In this document: positions 38,000 to 46,126 of the stretch, piece after piece
Numbering within the stretch: the stretch's first letter is position 1
Layout of the letters: every line of letters starts with the position of its first letter
From: Chryseobacterium gleum
GTDB lineage: Bacteria; Bacteroidota; Bacteroidia; Flavobacteriales_D; Crocinitomicaceae
NCBI GenBank assembly: GCA_945860065.1
Contig: CAMAPI010000006.1
Span: 1 to 55,602 of the forward strand
Reading direction: 5' to 3'
DNA length: 55,602 nucleotides
Notes under the pieces: generated by a model
Seen by the model: only the letters and a program-made list of their open reading frames with translations
The model's database searches: none
Told to the model about the DNA's origin: nothing
Position numbers and translations under genes: made by a program

Positions 38000-38668
38000 G
38001 GAAGGCGCAAAGAGGAATTTATTCGGTGAAATCAACTCTGTTTTTACGGCATACATTACAATTCCTGCGGTATTTTTAACTCCCAACTTGGCCATGATAT
38101 TCTTGCGGTGCGTATTGACGGTATGCTTACTTAAAAACAATTGATCCGCAATCAATTCATTGGTTTTTCCTTCAGAAATTAACACAATGATTTCATTTTC
38201 ACGTTCCGATAACATGACAGGTTCACAGCTGAACGACTCAAAGTCTAAGTCGTTGACATCGATATTTGCACGTTGAATGGTTTCTAAGATTTGTCCACAA
38301 AAGAATTTATTTCCCCGACTAGTCTCACTCACCGCATTCACAATTTCACTCAATTCACAATCCTTTTTAACATAGCTAGTTACACCTGAACGAAGCGCAT
38401 CTACTAATGTTTGTGCATTTTGAGCACTCGTAACCGCTAGAAACTTAAGTGATGGATACTTCGTGGAAATGCGCTGGATCGTATCTATGGTGAATCCTTC
38501 TGATGTGAAGTCAATCAGAACAATAGAAGCACCGAAAGCAGCTAATTGCGCAATCAGTTCCTTTTCATTTCTGGCCTCTCCTACGATGCTTACATTCAAC
38601 TCCGCCGTTAAGACGGTACGAAGTCCAAGTCGGATCAAGTCATTGCTATCTGCTAAAATTAAATTCAC
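37991..38668 (-). CDS. NarL/LuxR-type response regulator (GTG start)
   Basis: A 225-residue regulator: receiver domain (about 1-120) with NLILADSNDL, phosphoacceptor Asp in IVLIDFTSEGF and the switch Lys in SYVKKD, then a LuxR HTH (about 155-215) with LSERENEIIVLISEGKTNELIADQLFLSKHTVNTHRKNI. No kinase lies nearby. GTG 38668 is chosen because it follows a TACCTTTG box by 21 nt and gives the standard receiver start; a TTG 54 nt upstream would run through the promoter. The gene overlaps the convergent TonB receptor gene by 9 nt. Confidence 0.88.
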   Translation of the reverse strand: MNLILADSNDLIRLGLRTVLTAELNVSIVGEARNEKELIAQLAAFGASIVLIDFTSEGFTIDTIQRISTKYPSLKFLAVTSAQNAQTLVDALRSGVTSYVKKDCELSEIVNAVSETSRGNKFFCGQILETIQRANIDVNDLDFESFSCEPVMLSERENEIIVLISEGKTNELIADQLFLSKHTVNTHRKNIMAKLGVKNTAGIVMYAVKTELISPNKFLFAPSLN

Positions 38669-38689
38669 CTTATTTAGAATTAATATAAA

Positions 38690-38697
38690 CAAAGGTA
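38690..38697 (-). promoter_or_regulatory. -7 promoter box of the response regulator
   Basis: Reads TACCTTTG on the minus strand, 21 nt before GTG 38668. Confidence 0.55.
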
Positions 38698-38772
38698 CGG
38701 GACATTTAAAAACAAACCACAAAAATCGCTGTGAATTTTCAACAAGGTATTCACAAGTTCAGAGGAAGAAAC

Positions 38773-38780
38773 TACCTTTG
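38773..38780 (+). promoter_or_regulatory. -7 promoter box of sua5
   Basis: TACCTTTG, followed by TTTT and the GTG start of sua5, so the start codon is at or next to the transcription start. It lies inside the longer in-frame ORF that begins at 38731. Confidence 0.6.
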
Positions 38781-38784
38781 TTTT

Positions 38785-39747
38785 GTGAAAACAGAAATTG
38801 GACATGACATTTCCTGCGCGATTTCCTTTTTAAACCAAGGAGAAACAGTTGCCATACCTACAGAAACAGTTTATGGTTTGGCGGCAGATGCAATGAATGA
38901 GGATGCTGTTATGAAAATTTTCGAGGCGAAGGGACGTCCTACATCGAATCCATTGATTTTGCATTTTCCCAGTATCGACGCGATTTATCCATACGTCACA
39001 GAATTTCCGGAGACCTTACTCCAACTTGCCACAGAGTTTTGTCCGGGCCCACTTACCTTTATTCTTCCGAAAAGCACCTTGGTTCCATCCTTGATTACCG
39101 CCGGACAAGAAACCGTGGCGGTTCGTGTCCCCGAACATCCGATGACGCTTGAATTATTAAGATCTATTGATTTTCCAATTGCAGCACCAAGCGCGAATCG
39201 CTATGGCGGAATTAGTCCAACCACAGCGCAGCACGTAGCGTATCAACTAAACGAGCGCATTCCGTATATTTTGGACGGTGGAGCTTGTCAAACAGGACTC
39301 GAATCCACCATCATCGGATTAGCAAAGGGAAAAGTGCTTGTTTACCGCTTAGGTGGGATTTCCATAGAACAGCTCACTGAAAGCCTCGGGTACGTGCCTG
39401 AAATAAAAAATGATCTGCATCAAGGTGTACAGACAAGTGGAATGATCAAATACCATTATGCCACAGAAACGCCGTTACATTTTTTGAAAGCAACTGAACT
39501 GGAACACATGGATTCAGACGGAATTATTTTATTTTCGAGAAAAGGAGCTCATACTAGCGCTTTAAATACGTACTTTTTAAGCGAGGACGGGGACTTGAAT
39601 GAAGCAGCCAAAAACTTATATGCGGCACTACACGACATGGATCAAAGGCAATGTACACGCATTTTCATTGAAGAGTTTCCAAATATGGGACTCGGTAAAA
39701 CGATGAACGACCGCTTGAAGCGTGCAACAGCGAAATTCGAGTTGTAA
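38785..39747 (+). CDS. sua5: L-threonylcarbamoyladenylate synthase, Sua5 type (GTG start)
   Basis: A 320-residue protein with a YrdC domain (about 1-195): VAIPTETVYGLAADA, KGRPTSNPLILHF, ITAGQETVAVRVPEHP and APSANRYGGISPTTA, and a C-terminal Sua5 domain containing GMIKYHYATETPLHFL and NMGLGKTMNDRLKRA. It makes threonylcarbamoyl-AMP for t6A37 in tRNAs. The GTG at 38785 follows TACCTTTG by 4 nt. A longer start at GTG 38731 cannot be excluded, but it would add residues that match nothing typical of the family and would lie in the promoter. Confidence 0.9.
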   Translation: MKTEIGHDISCAISFLNQGETVAIPTETVYGLAADAMNEDAVMKIFEAKGRPTSNPLILHFPSIDAIYPYVTEFPETLLQLATEFCPGPLTFILPKSTLVPSLITAGQETVAVRVPEHPMTLELLRSIDFPIAAPSANRYGGISPTTAQHVAYQLNERIPYILDGGACQTGLESTIIGLAKGKVLVYRLGGISIEQLTESLGYVPEIKNDLHQGVQTSGMIKYHYATETPLHFLKATELEHMDSDGIILFSRKGAHTSALNTYFLSEDGDLNEAAKNLYAALHDMDQRQCTRIFIEEFPNMGLGKTMNDRLKRATAKFEL

Positions 39748-39767
39748 AAACCCCAAACGTTCACGCA

Positions 39768-39795
39768 TAAAAAAAGCCATCATTTCTGATGGCTT
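39768..39795 (-). terminator. Intrinsic terminator of rpmE2
   Basis: Perfect 9-bp stem AAGCCATCA / TGATGGCTT with loop TTTC (both strands) and, on the minus strand, a run of seven T. It could also end the convergent sua5 transcript, though the T run on the plus side is short. Confidence 0.85.
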
Positions 39796-39817
39796 CAATA
39801 TATGTAGAATCAACCTA

Positions 39818-40072
39818 TTACTTAAGGTGACGTCCGTGACGGTTTTTAAATTTGTCAATACGACCTGCTGTATCCACAAACTGTGCAATTCCTGTAAAGA
39901 AAGGGTGAGATTTGTGAGAGATGTCCAATTTGAACAATGGATACTCGTTTCCATCTTCATATTGAATGGTTTCTTTCGTAATGGCACATGAAGGGCACAA
40001 AAACATATAATCGTTAGACATGTCTTTAAATACAACAAGTCTGTAGTCTTCTGGGTGTATATCTTTTTTCAT
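39818..40072 (-). CDS. rpmE2: 50S ribosomal protein bL31 type B
   Basis: An 84-residue protein with MKKDIHPEDYRLVVFKDMSND, a type B opening, and SHPFFTGIAQFVDTAGRIDKF. It has a single CPSC pair near residue 26, half of the zinc site of the classical form. bL31 bridges the ribosomal subunits. The ATG at 40072 follows a 32-nt leader; the longer in-frame stretch to 40405 is not real because it covers the promoter and the divergent lpxD gene. Confidence 0.95.
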   Translation of the reverse strand: MKKDIHPEDYRLVVFKDMSNDYMFLCPSCAITKETIQYEDGNEYPLFKLDISHKSHPFFTGIAQFVDTAGRIDKFKNRHGRHLK

Positions 40073-40104
40073 TTGAACTGAGTTTCTTATTCGAAAATGG
40101 ATTG

Positions 40105-40134
40105 CAAATTTAGCTATTTCTTTTTGATAAACAA
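40105..40134 (-). promoter_or_regulatory. Promoter of rpmE2
   Basis: On the minus strand TTG (40134-40132), 19 nt, TAAATTTG (40112-40105), then a 32-nt leader before ATG 40072. Confidence 0.65.
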
Positions 40135-40227
40135 GAAAAAAGGCAAAATTCCTATTTTTTTTATCATTTGAACAATTCAAAGGGGATAAAATCTGAAAAA
40201 CATCAAAATCAACGATGTTTCGACGAC

Positions 40228-40235
40228 TACATTTG
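40228..40235 (+). promoter_or_regulatory. -7 promoter box of lpxD
   Basis: TACATTTG, ending 14 nt before ATG 40250. It overlaps the in-frame GTG at 40235, which rules that start out. Confidence 0.55.
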
Positions 40236-40249
40236 TGAAGATTTACCAG

Positions 40250-41155
40250 ATGAAATTTAAAGACGCACAAGCTATTCAAACTATTGCTGCATTGCTCAAC
40301 TGTAAAGTTATGGGTAATACGGCACAACTTGTGACAGGAATTAATGAAATTCACATGGTTGAATCTGGAGACGTGGTGTTTGTCGACCACCCAAAGTATT
40401 TCCAAAAAGCACTGGAATCAGCCGCTAGTGTTATTATCATCAACCAAGAAGTAGTTTGTCCAGAAAACAAATCCCTATTGATTCACCCGTTTCCTTTCGA
40501 CGCTTTTAACTTCTTAGTCCGAACATTCACTGCTGAATTTGAAATGAATGAGCCAGTTGTGCATAAGTCCGCTGTTATTGCACCAAATGTATTTCTCGGT
40601 AAGAACGTACATATTGGTGAAAATTGCGTGCTTCATGCAGGTGTCTATATCGCGGAGAATACGACCATTGAAGCAAATGTGATGATTGGTCCAAATTCTG
40701 TCATTGGTTATGATGCCTTTTATTACAAAAAAAAGGAAACTGGTTTTGAACGTTTGATTTCATGTGGAGGAGTGCGTATTGAGTCCAATGTGGAAATTGG
40801 TGCATTGTGTACGATTGACCGAGGCGTAACAGGAACAACACACGTTGGGATGGGGACTAAAATAGATAACCAAGTTCATATCGGACATGATACACAAATC
40901 GGTAGAAACGTACTGATTGCGGCCGCATGTGGGATTTCAGGCTGTGTTGAAATCGGAGATAACGCTACTATTTGGGGTCAAGTTGGCATGGCTAGTGGTG
41001 TAAAGATTGGGCAACATGCAACCATTCTTGGTCAATCTGGGGTGACAAAAAATGTTCCCGATGGAGCTGAATATTTTGGCACACCCGCAGGACCAGTCAC
41101 ACATAAATTCAAGGAACTCGCATTTCTGCGAAATCAAGCCAAAATGGAGCAATGA
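40250..41155 (+). CDS. lpxD: LpxD-type UDP-3-O-acylglucosamine N-acyltransferase
   Basis: A 301-residue acyltransferase with the LpxD N-terminal uridine-binding-like domain (about 1-95) and a left-handed beta-helix of hexapeptide repeats (about 100-265), including NVHIGENCVLHAG and the catalytic-type His in NQVHIGHDTQIG. LpxD transfers a 3-hydroxyacyl chain to the 2-amino group of a UDP-glucosamine in lipid A synthesis. It is about 40 residues shorter than the E. coli enzyme and has no lpx neighbours, so it may be the shorter LpxD paralogue found in flavobacteria. It overlaps the phosphatase gene by 4 nt. Confidence 0.75.
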   Translation: MKFKDAQAIQTIAALLNCKVMGNTAQLVTGINEIHMVESGDVVFVDHPKYFQKALESAASVIIINQEVVCPENKSLLIHPFPFDAFNFLVRTFTAEFEMNEPVVHKSAVIAPNVFLGKNVHIGENCVLHAGVYIAENTTIEANVMIGPNSVIGYDAFYYKKKETGFERLISCGGVRIESNVEIGALCTIDRGVTGTTHVGMGTKIDNQVHIGHDTQIGRNVLIAAACGISGCVEIGDNATIWGQVGMASGVKIGQHATILGQSGVTKNVPDGAEYFGTPAGPVTHKFKELAFLRNQAKMEQ

Positions 41156-42375
41156 GATTCAACACGGGAAATGAATTATTGTCGCAACTTGAAATGAAGG
41201 ACAACCGTCTTCATTCCTTGTTAGAAATTACGAACGCCATCAACTCCAATTTACCCGTCGAGTCATTATTCAAAATCTTCTCATTTATCCTCAAGGAACA
41301 ACTCAGTTTTAGTCGTTTTGTCCTTTTCATTCAAGAAGAAGAATGGCATTGTCCGGTAAAGGTTGGGTACAAAGGAAAAGTGGACATTCAATTAGTAGCA
41401 GACGAACTTTACCGTTTTAAGGAAATTACCTTGGTTGAATCATCTAATTCCAGTTTACTGAGCGACTTTCAAGCAGTAATCCCGGTGAGTCACCAAGGAA
41501 AACCATTGGCATATTTACTCATATCGACGATTGGCAAAAAGGAGGACCTTGAACCTGCTCATTTTTCTTTTGCGCAAACATTAGCAAACATTATTTCGGT
41601 TGCCGTGGAAAACAACAGATTGGTAAAGCAGCACATCATCAAGGAACGGATCTCAAAGGAACTAGAATTGGCTTCCGAAATGCAAAAGATGCTTTTTCCT
41701 TCAGAATTACCATCCAATCGCAAAATGGACCTGTCTGGCCGCTACATCCCACGTCACGCGATTGGTGGAGATTACTATGACTTCATTCCTCTTGGAGACG
41801 AAGAATACATCATTTGTATCGGAGATGTTAGTGGAAAAGGAATTTCTGCCGCTATGTTGATGGCAAATTTCCAAGCGACCATTCGGACCTTGTTTAAGTA
41901 CCAGCGATTTGAAATGTCCTTTTTAGTGGAGGAATTAAATAAACTCGTTATGAAAAGCGCGAAAGGAGAAAAGTTCATTACGTTTTTCCTAGCGCATTAC
42001 AACGCATACACGCGTAAAATGACCTACGTGAACGCCGGACACAATCATCCAATTCTCTTGAATGGAAGAAAAGTAACTCTGTTAAAAGATGGGTGTATCG
42101 GACTTGGAATGTTGGACGAACTTCCAAGCATTAAGATCGGGAAATTGGTGTTGAATCCAAATACCACATTTGTTCTGTTTACAGATGGCGTGGTTGAATT
42201 AGAAAATGAATCCGGCGAACAATTTGGCGTGGAACAGCTTATCAAAAATGTTCAAGCTTATTCACCCTTAAAAATGGAGGATATGAATAACATTATTTTC
42301 TCCAAATTAGAAGATTGGAAAGGTCCATTGAACTATGTGGATGATACCGCGATTTTCAGCTGCAAGTTTTTCTGA
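41152..42375 (+). CDS. GAF-SpoIIE-type PP2C serine/threonine phosphatase
   Basis: A 407-residue protein. Residues about 15-170 form a GAF-like domain (HSLLEITNAINSNLPVESLF opening), then a short coiled coil and a PPM phosphatase of the SpoIIE/RsbU branch with GGDYYDFIPL, ICIGDVSGKGISAAMLMA and FVLFTDGVVE. RsbU-type enzymes release sigma factors by dephosphorylating anti-anti-sigma proteins, but no STAS or kinase partner lies here. The start overlaps the lpxD stop by 4 nt, so they share an mRNA. The stop is 3 nt from the convergent PorV/PorQ gene. Confidence 0.88.
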   Translation: MRFNTGNELLSQLEMKDNRLHSLLEITNAINSNLPVESLFKIFSFILKEQLSFSRFVLFIQEEEWHCPVKVGYKGKVDIQLVADELYRFKEITLVESSNSSLLSDFQAVIPVSHQGKPLAYLLISTIGKKEDLEPAHFSFAQTLANIISVAVENNRLVKQHIIKERISKELELASEMQKMLFPSELPSNRKMDLSGRYIPRHAIGGDYYDFIPLGDEEYIICIGDVSGKGISAAMLMANFQATIRTLFKYQRFEMSFLVEELNKLVMKSAKGEKFITFFLAHYNAYTRKMTYVNAGHNHPILLNGRKVTLLKDGCIGLGMLDELPSIKIGKLVLNPNTTFVLFTDGVVELENESGEQFGVEQLIKNVQAYSPLKMEDMNNIIFSKLEDWKGPLNYVDDTAIFSCKFF

Positions 42376-42378
42376 TTT

Positions 42379-43461
42379 TTATTTTCCAAACTGAAAACGG
42401 AGCGAAAATACATGTGTATAATAATTGGTCTTCACATCTCCAAGACGCGTAAAAGCATAGTCCAATTGCATGTTTTTCAACTTCACTCCAATTCCTAAAT
42501 TAGGTTGTACACCCCAATAAGTCGATAGGTCAAAATTCGTAAACTGCTGAATATTTGATACACCCCCTCGAAGTTTAAAGAGGTTTTTGTAATTCAAACA
42601 AAGCCCGAGATGCGGGTCAAAAGAAGCGACATTGGTTCTTAGTAACACGTTTCGTTTTCCATCGGTCGTTATGTCGACATCCAATTCTGTAGCAAGGTTT
42701 AGTCCTTTTTTTCCTAAGTCCATATTGCCTGATACAGCGAAAATGAATCGCGGCAAGGTTAGTTCGATGCCATTTGTAGGAATGTCATTTTGTGTCGCTT
42801 GAAAAACTGATTGCATTTCTGGAGTTAAGTCAAAAATCCATGCGTTAAAGGTGGAGGTGATATCCCTAGCCATTACTCCAAATTTCCAATGCTTTGGTAA
42901 TTGGTATTGCCAACCTGCGTCTAATCCAAATCCCCATGAATGAGCGAAATCACCGATATTTCGGTAAATGATTTTGGCATTTCCACCTACACTCATTCCC
43001 TTTACTTTCATCCGTTTCGCATAAGATCCGATAAACGCATAATCTGCCGCTGTAAACAATTGAACATTGTCGTAATTCACGACCCCGTTGTTGTCTATTA
43101 ACTGAGTGGTATTTGGAATGTCATCAACTCCGAATCGCATGAACGAAAATCCAATCACATGGTCTTCATCCAATTTATAGCTGTAGGCGACGTGATCATA
43201 TTTTGCAATTCCCGCAAAATATTCAGAGTGCATTAAACTCGCCTCCATTTTTGTTGATTGCTGAAGGAGTCCTGCTGGATTCCAATACGTCGCATTCACA
43301 CCTTCTGTGCTCGCCACAACCGCATTCCCCATAGAAAATGCATCAGCACCAACACCGAGGGATAAAAATTCGTTGGAATATTTGGGAGCGATATCTCCTT
43401 GTGACCAGGCTAAGGAGCGAAGTACAGAGAAAAAAAGCACGAGGTAACAACGTTGATTCAT
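42379..43461 (-). CDS. PorV/PorQ-family outer-membrane protein
   Basis: A 360-residue predicted beta-barrel with a signal peptide (about 1-20, SLAWSQ). The motif SLGVGADAFSMGNAVVAST and NATYWNPAGLLQ match PorV/PorQ proteins, which belong to the FadL-like fold and act in type IX secretion in Bacteroidota. Barrel strands run to the C-terminal HVFSLRFQFGK. A general UPF0164-like role is the alternative, since none of the secretion core genes (porK-N, sov) is in the window. It is a single-gene unit. Confidence 0.8.
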   Translation of the reverse strand: MNQRCYLVLFFSVLRSLAWSQGDIAPKYSNEFLSLGVGADAFSMGNAVVASTEGVNATYWNPAGLLQQSTKMEASLMHSEYFAGIAKYDHVAYSYKLDEDHVIGFSFMRFGVDDIPNTTQLIDNNGVVNYDNVQLFTAADYAFIGSYAKRMKVKGMSVGGNAKIIYRNIGDFAHSWGFGLDAGWQYQLPKHWKFGVMARDITSTFNAWIFDLTPEMQSVFQATQNDIPTNGIELTLPRFIFAVSGNMDLGKKGLNLATELDVDITTDGKRNVLLRTNVASFDPHLGLCLNYKNLFKLRGGVSNIQQFTNFDLSTYWGVQPNLGIGVKLKNMQLDYAFTRLGDVKTNYYTHVFSLRFQFGK

Positions 43462-43568
43462 GTGACAATAACTTGTTTTTTAATTAAAAATTGTGTGATT
43501 TATACAAATCAAACAATAATATCCAATCAAATTTCAGATTTATTCTAAATTTACCCGAAATATCAATC

Positions 43569-44417
43569 ATGTTTGGAATTGCGAATTTACTAACTGCTGC
43601 GAATTTATGTTGCGGAATCGTGTCAATTATTTTCACTTTAAGTGGACGGTTAGATTTAGCGGCTATGTTTTTGCTTTTTTCGGTAGTGGCAGATTTTGCG
43701 GATGGCTTTGTAGCTAGACTGACCAAAACAAGTGGTGAACTCGGTAAACAATTAGATTCATTGGCTGACGTGGTTTCCTTCGGTGTGGCTCCCGGTATCT
43801 TTATGATGGTCATGATTGTTTTGGGAGTTGATTATAGCGCACTCATTGATTTAAAACTAAGTAATTCCGTAGAAGACACGCAAAAGTATTTTGTTTTTAA
43901 TCAAATAATGGCTTGGTTTGCTTCCCTGTCTTATGGCGTGGACAATTCCTTCCAAGCTTCCATTAAATACCTGCCTTTTACAGCATTAATGATTCCATTC
44001 TTCTCCATGTTTCGCTTAGCAAAATTCAATATTGACAAACGACAAAGCGATAAATTTATTGGTGTTCCAACACCGTTAAGCACCTTCTTTTTCTTGTTTT
44101 TCCCTCTATATTTTTGGTATCAAAAAGAAAACTGGGGACATCAAAGCGATTTTATTTATGGCTTGTTTGATTGCTACATCCTAGCTGCGATCTCCGTTTT
44201 GTTCTCTTTATTAATGATTGCACCACTTCCCCTCATCGCCTTGAAATTTAAATCTTGGGGCTGGCGAGAAAATACGTATCGCTACTTACTTGTTATCATT
44301 TCGTTGATAAGTATTCCGATTTTCTTTATCTGGTCGATTCCAATAATTGTAATTTTGTACCTGATTTTATCCATTATTGAACACAATCAAAGTAAAAAAC
44401 ATGAAATTCAAAGCTGA
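43569..44417 (+). CDS. pssA: CDP-diacylglycerol--serine O-phosphatidyltransferase
   Basis: A 282-residue integral membrane enzyme with about eight hydrophobic segments. The CDP-alcohol phosphotransferase motif is complete: Asp42-x2-Asp45-Gly46-x2-Ala49-Arg50-x8-Gly59-x3-Asp63-x3-Asp67. It makes phosphatidylserine, the precursor of phosphatidylethanolamine. ATG 43569 is chosen; the longer in-frame start at 43491 would add polar residues and cover a TAAATTTA box (43546-43553). purS starts before its stop (17-nt overlap). Confidence 0.92.
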   Translation: MFGIANLLTAANLCCGIVSIIFTLSGRLDLAAMFLLFSVVADFADGFVARLTKTSGELGKQLDSLADVVSFGVAPGIFMMVMIVLGVDYSALIDLKLSNSVEDTQKYFVFNQIMAWFASLSYGVDNSFQASIKYLPFTALMIPFFSMFRLAKFNIDKRQSDKFIGVPTPLSTFFFLFFPLYFWYQKENWGHQSDFIYGLFDCYILAAISVLFSLLMIAPLPLIALKFKSWGWRENTYRYLLVIISLISIPIFFIWSIPIIVILYLILSIIEHNQSKKHEIQS

Positions 44418-44652
44418 AATTGATGTAATGCCACTAGATGCACTTCTAGACCCACAGGGGAAAGCAGTCTCTCAATCCATGAAGAATATCGGTCTTTCCG
44501 AAATTGAAGGTGTGCGCATCGGTAAACACATTCGCTTATTTGTTGAAGCAGATTCTAAAGCAGCTGCAGAAGAAAAAGTAACCTTGGCTTGTCAAAAAAT
44601 GTTGGCAAACCAAATCATGGAAAGTTTCCACTTCACGGTTACCGAAGCGTAA
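44401..44652 (+). CDS. purS: Phosphoribosylformylglycinamidine synthase subunit PurS
   Basis: An 83-residue protein, FKAEIDVMPLDALLDPQGKAVSQ and IGLSEIEGVRIGKHI, matching PurS. PurS bridges PurL and PurQ in the three-subunit FGAM synthase of purine synthesis. The ATG at 44401 matches the typical N-terminus and overlaps pssA by 17 nt. purL and purQ are not in the window, which is unusual since purS normally sits beside them. The aldehyde dehydrogenase gene starts 1 nt after its stop. Confidence 0.88.
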   Translation: MKFKAEIDVMPLDALLDPQGKAVSQSMKNIGLSEIEGVRIGKHIRLFVEADSKAAAEEKVTLACQKMLANQIMESFHFTVTEA

Positions 44653-44653
44653 G

Positions 44654-46087
44654 ATGTCAACGGGTTTTCGAACCTTTAATCCGATTCAGAACACCTGGAA
44701 TCCAGAAGTATACACGACTACTTCCGATATTGAACTGATCCAGAAACTGAAGCTCCTTGCTTCGGCCCAAGATTCGTATCGCCGTCTTTCCATCATAAAT
44801 CGAGCAGATTTTTTGCTGTCTATTCATGGAGCTCTCCAGAAAAAGATGGGCCTCATTAAATTCTTCTACTTGAAAGAAAGTGGACTTTCAGATAAGCGTT
44901 TTGAAGCGGAATGGAAGCGGACGCTCGACACCATTACACTTTTTGAACAACACCTTCGGAGCCACTCTTCATTTGAGAAGGAAGAACATTTACCTAAAGA
45001 TTCTTTGCGGATCCGAAAAGTCGCGTTGCCGATAGGTCCAATACTCGTGTTAGGATCCAGTAATTTTCCATTAGCGTACTCCACCATTGGCGGAGATACA
45101 ATTGCAGCCTTTAGTGCTGGTTGTTGCGTGATTGTCAAGGCTCATGCCATGCATGCCGGGACTAGTTGCGCAGTTGCTGCATGCATCGAGGAGGCGAGGG
45201 AAGAATTAAATTTGCCGAAAGGATTATTTACACATGTATTGGATGACGGTATTAAGCTTGCTCAAGGACTTTGCCTCGATGAACGCATTCAAGGAGTAGG
45301 TTTCACTGGAAGTTTTAAAGGCGGGAAAGCATTGATGGAATTAGCTCAATCTCGAGAAAATCCAATACCTGTATTTGCCGAAATGGGAAGCGTCAATCCA
45401 GTCATCCTTCTAAATGACCTTTCCATTGATCAACAGCAGCACATCGCAAAGAAACTAGCCTTTTCCATTGGCAACGACGCAGGACAATTTTGCACGAAAC
45501 CAGGATTAATTTTTATTCCAAAAGGAGAATTTGGCACATCGTTTTTAATGCTTCTTAAAAAAGCCTTTAGTGAGATCTCGCCTGTCCCAATGCTGCATCC
45601 AAATATCCATGAAAATTTCGAAAAACGAAAAATGGACCTAGTTTCCATCAAAGGTGTTCAACATTATTCATTCCAGGGGGAATTAAAAGGAATTGAAGGC
45701 CGGTGTGCACTTGGTGAAACAGACTTATCCATATTCCTAAAGTGTAAAAGCATGAGCGAAGAGGTGTTCGGACCTTTTTGTCTAGTTGTAAGGTATGAAA
45801 ACAATGAGGAACTAAAAACCGGAATAGACACACTTTCTGGACAACTTACCGGTACATTATTTTTTGGGAATCACTCCGAACAAGTGGATGAGTGGGTCCA
45901 TATTCTCTCTGAAAAAGTAGGTAGAATTGTTTTAAATGATGTGCCGACTGGTGTTCGTGTAATGGAAACAATGCACCATGGCGGACCTTTTCCAGCAAGT
46001 AGTGACGCAAGATTTACGGCCGTTGGTACAGATAGTATCTTGCGATTTCAAAAGTATGTAAGTATTCAGCAACAAAACATAACTTAA
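44654..46087 (+). CDS. NAD(P)-dependent aldehyde dehydrogenase (KGSADH-like)
   Basis: A 477-residue aldehyde dehydrogenase. Seen: substrate-binding FGNHS, NAD-binding GVGFTGSFKGGK, the general-base Glu in AEMGSVNPV, and the nucleophile Cys in NDAGQFCTKPG; the last wording is typical of the 2-oxoglutarate-semialdehyde dehydrogenase subgroup. The reaction oxidises an aldehyde to an acid. The substrate is unproven. It begins 1 nt after purS and probably shares its transcript. Confidence 0.85.
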   Translation: MSTGFRTFNPIQNTWNPEVYTTTSDIELIQKLKLLASAQDSYRRLSIINRADFLLSIHGALQKKMGLIKFFYLKESGLSDKRFEAEWKRTLDTITLFEQHLRSHSSFEKEEHLPKDSLRIRKVALPIGPILVLGSSNFPLAYSTIGGDTIAAFSAGCCVIVKAHAMHAGTSCAVAACIEEAREELNLPKGLFTHVLDDGIKLAQGLCLDERIQGVGFTGSFKGGKALMELAQSRENPIPVFAEMGSVNPVILLNDLSIDQQQHIAKKLAFSIGNDAGQFCTKPGLIFIPKGEFGTSFLMLLKKAFSEISPVPMLHPNIHENFEKRKMDLVSIKGVQHYSFQGELKGIEGRCALGETDLSIFLKCKSMSEEVFGPFCLVVRYENNEELKTGIDTLSGQLTGTLFFGNHSEQVDEWVHILSEKVGRIVLNDVPTGVRVMETMHHGGPFPASSDARFTAVGTDSILRFQKYVSIQQQNIT

Positions 46088-46103
46088 AAAAGAAGATTTG
46101 TCG

Positions 46104-46111
46104 TAATTTTG
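46104..46111 (+). promoter_or_regulatory. Possible -7 box upstream of the coiled-coil protein
   Basis: TAATTTTG matches TAnnTTTG and ends 15 nt before ATG 46127. There is no -33 element at the usual spacing. Confidence 0.35.
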
Positions 46112-46126
46112 ATTAAAATTCATATT

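Noticed and set aside
39818-40405. 195-codon ORF that extends bL31 upstream
   Set aside because: The extension covers the rpmE2 promoter and the lpxD start on the other strand; the bL31 N-terminus is clear at 40072.
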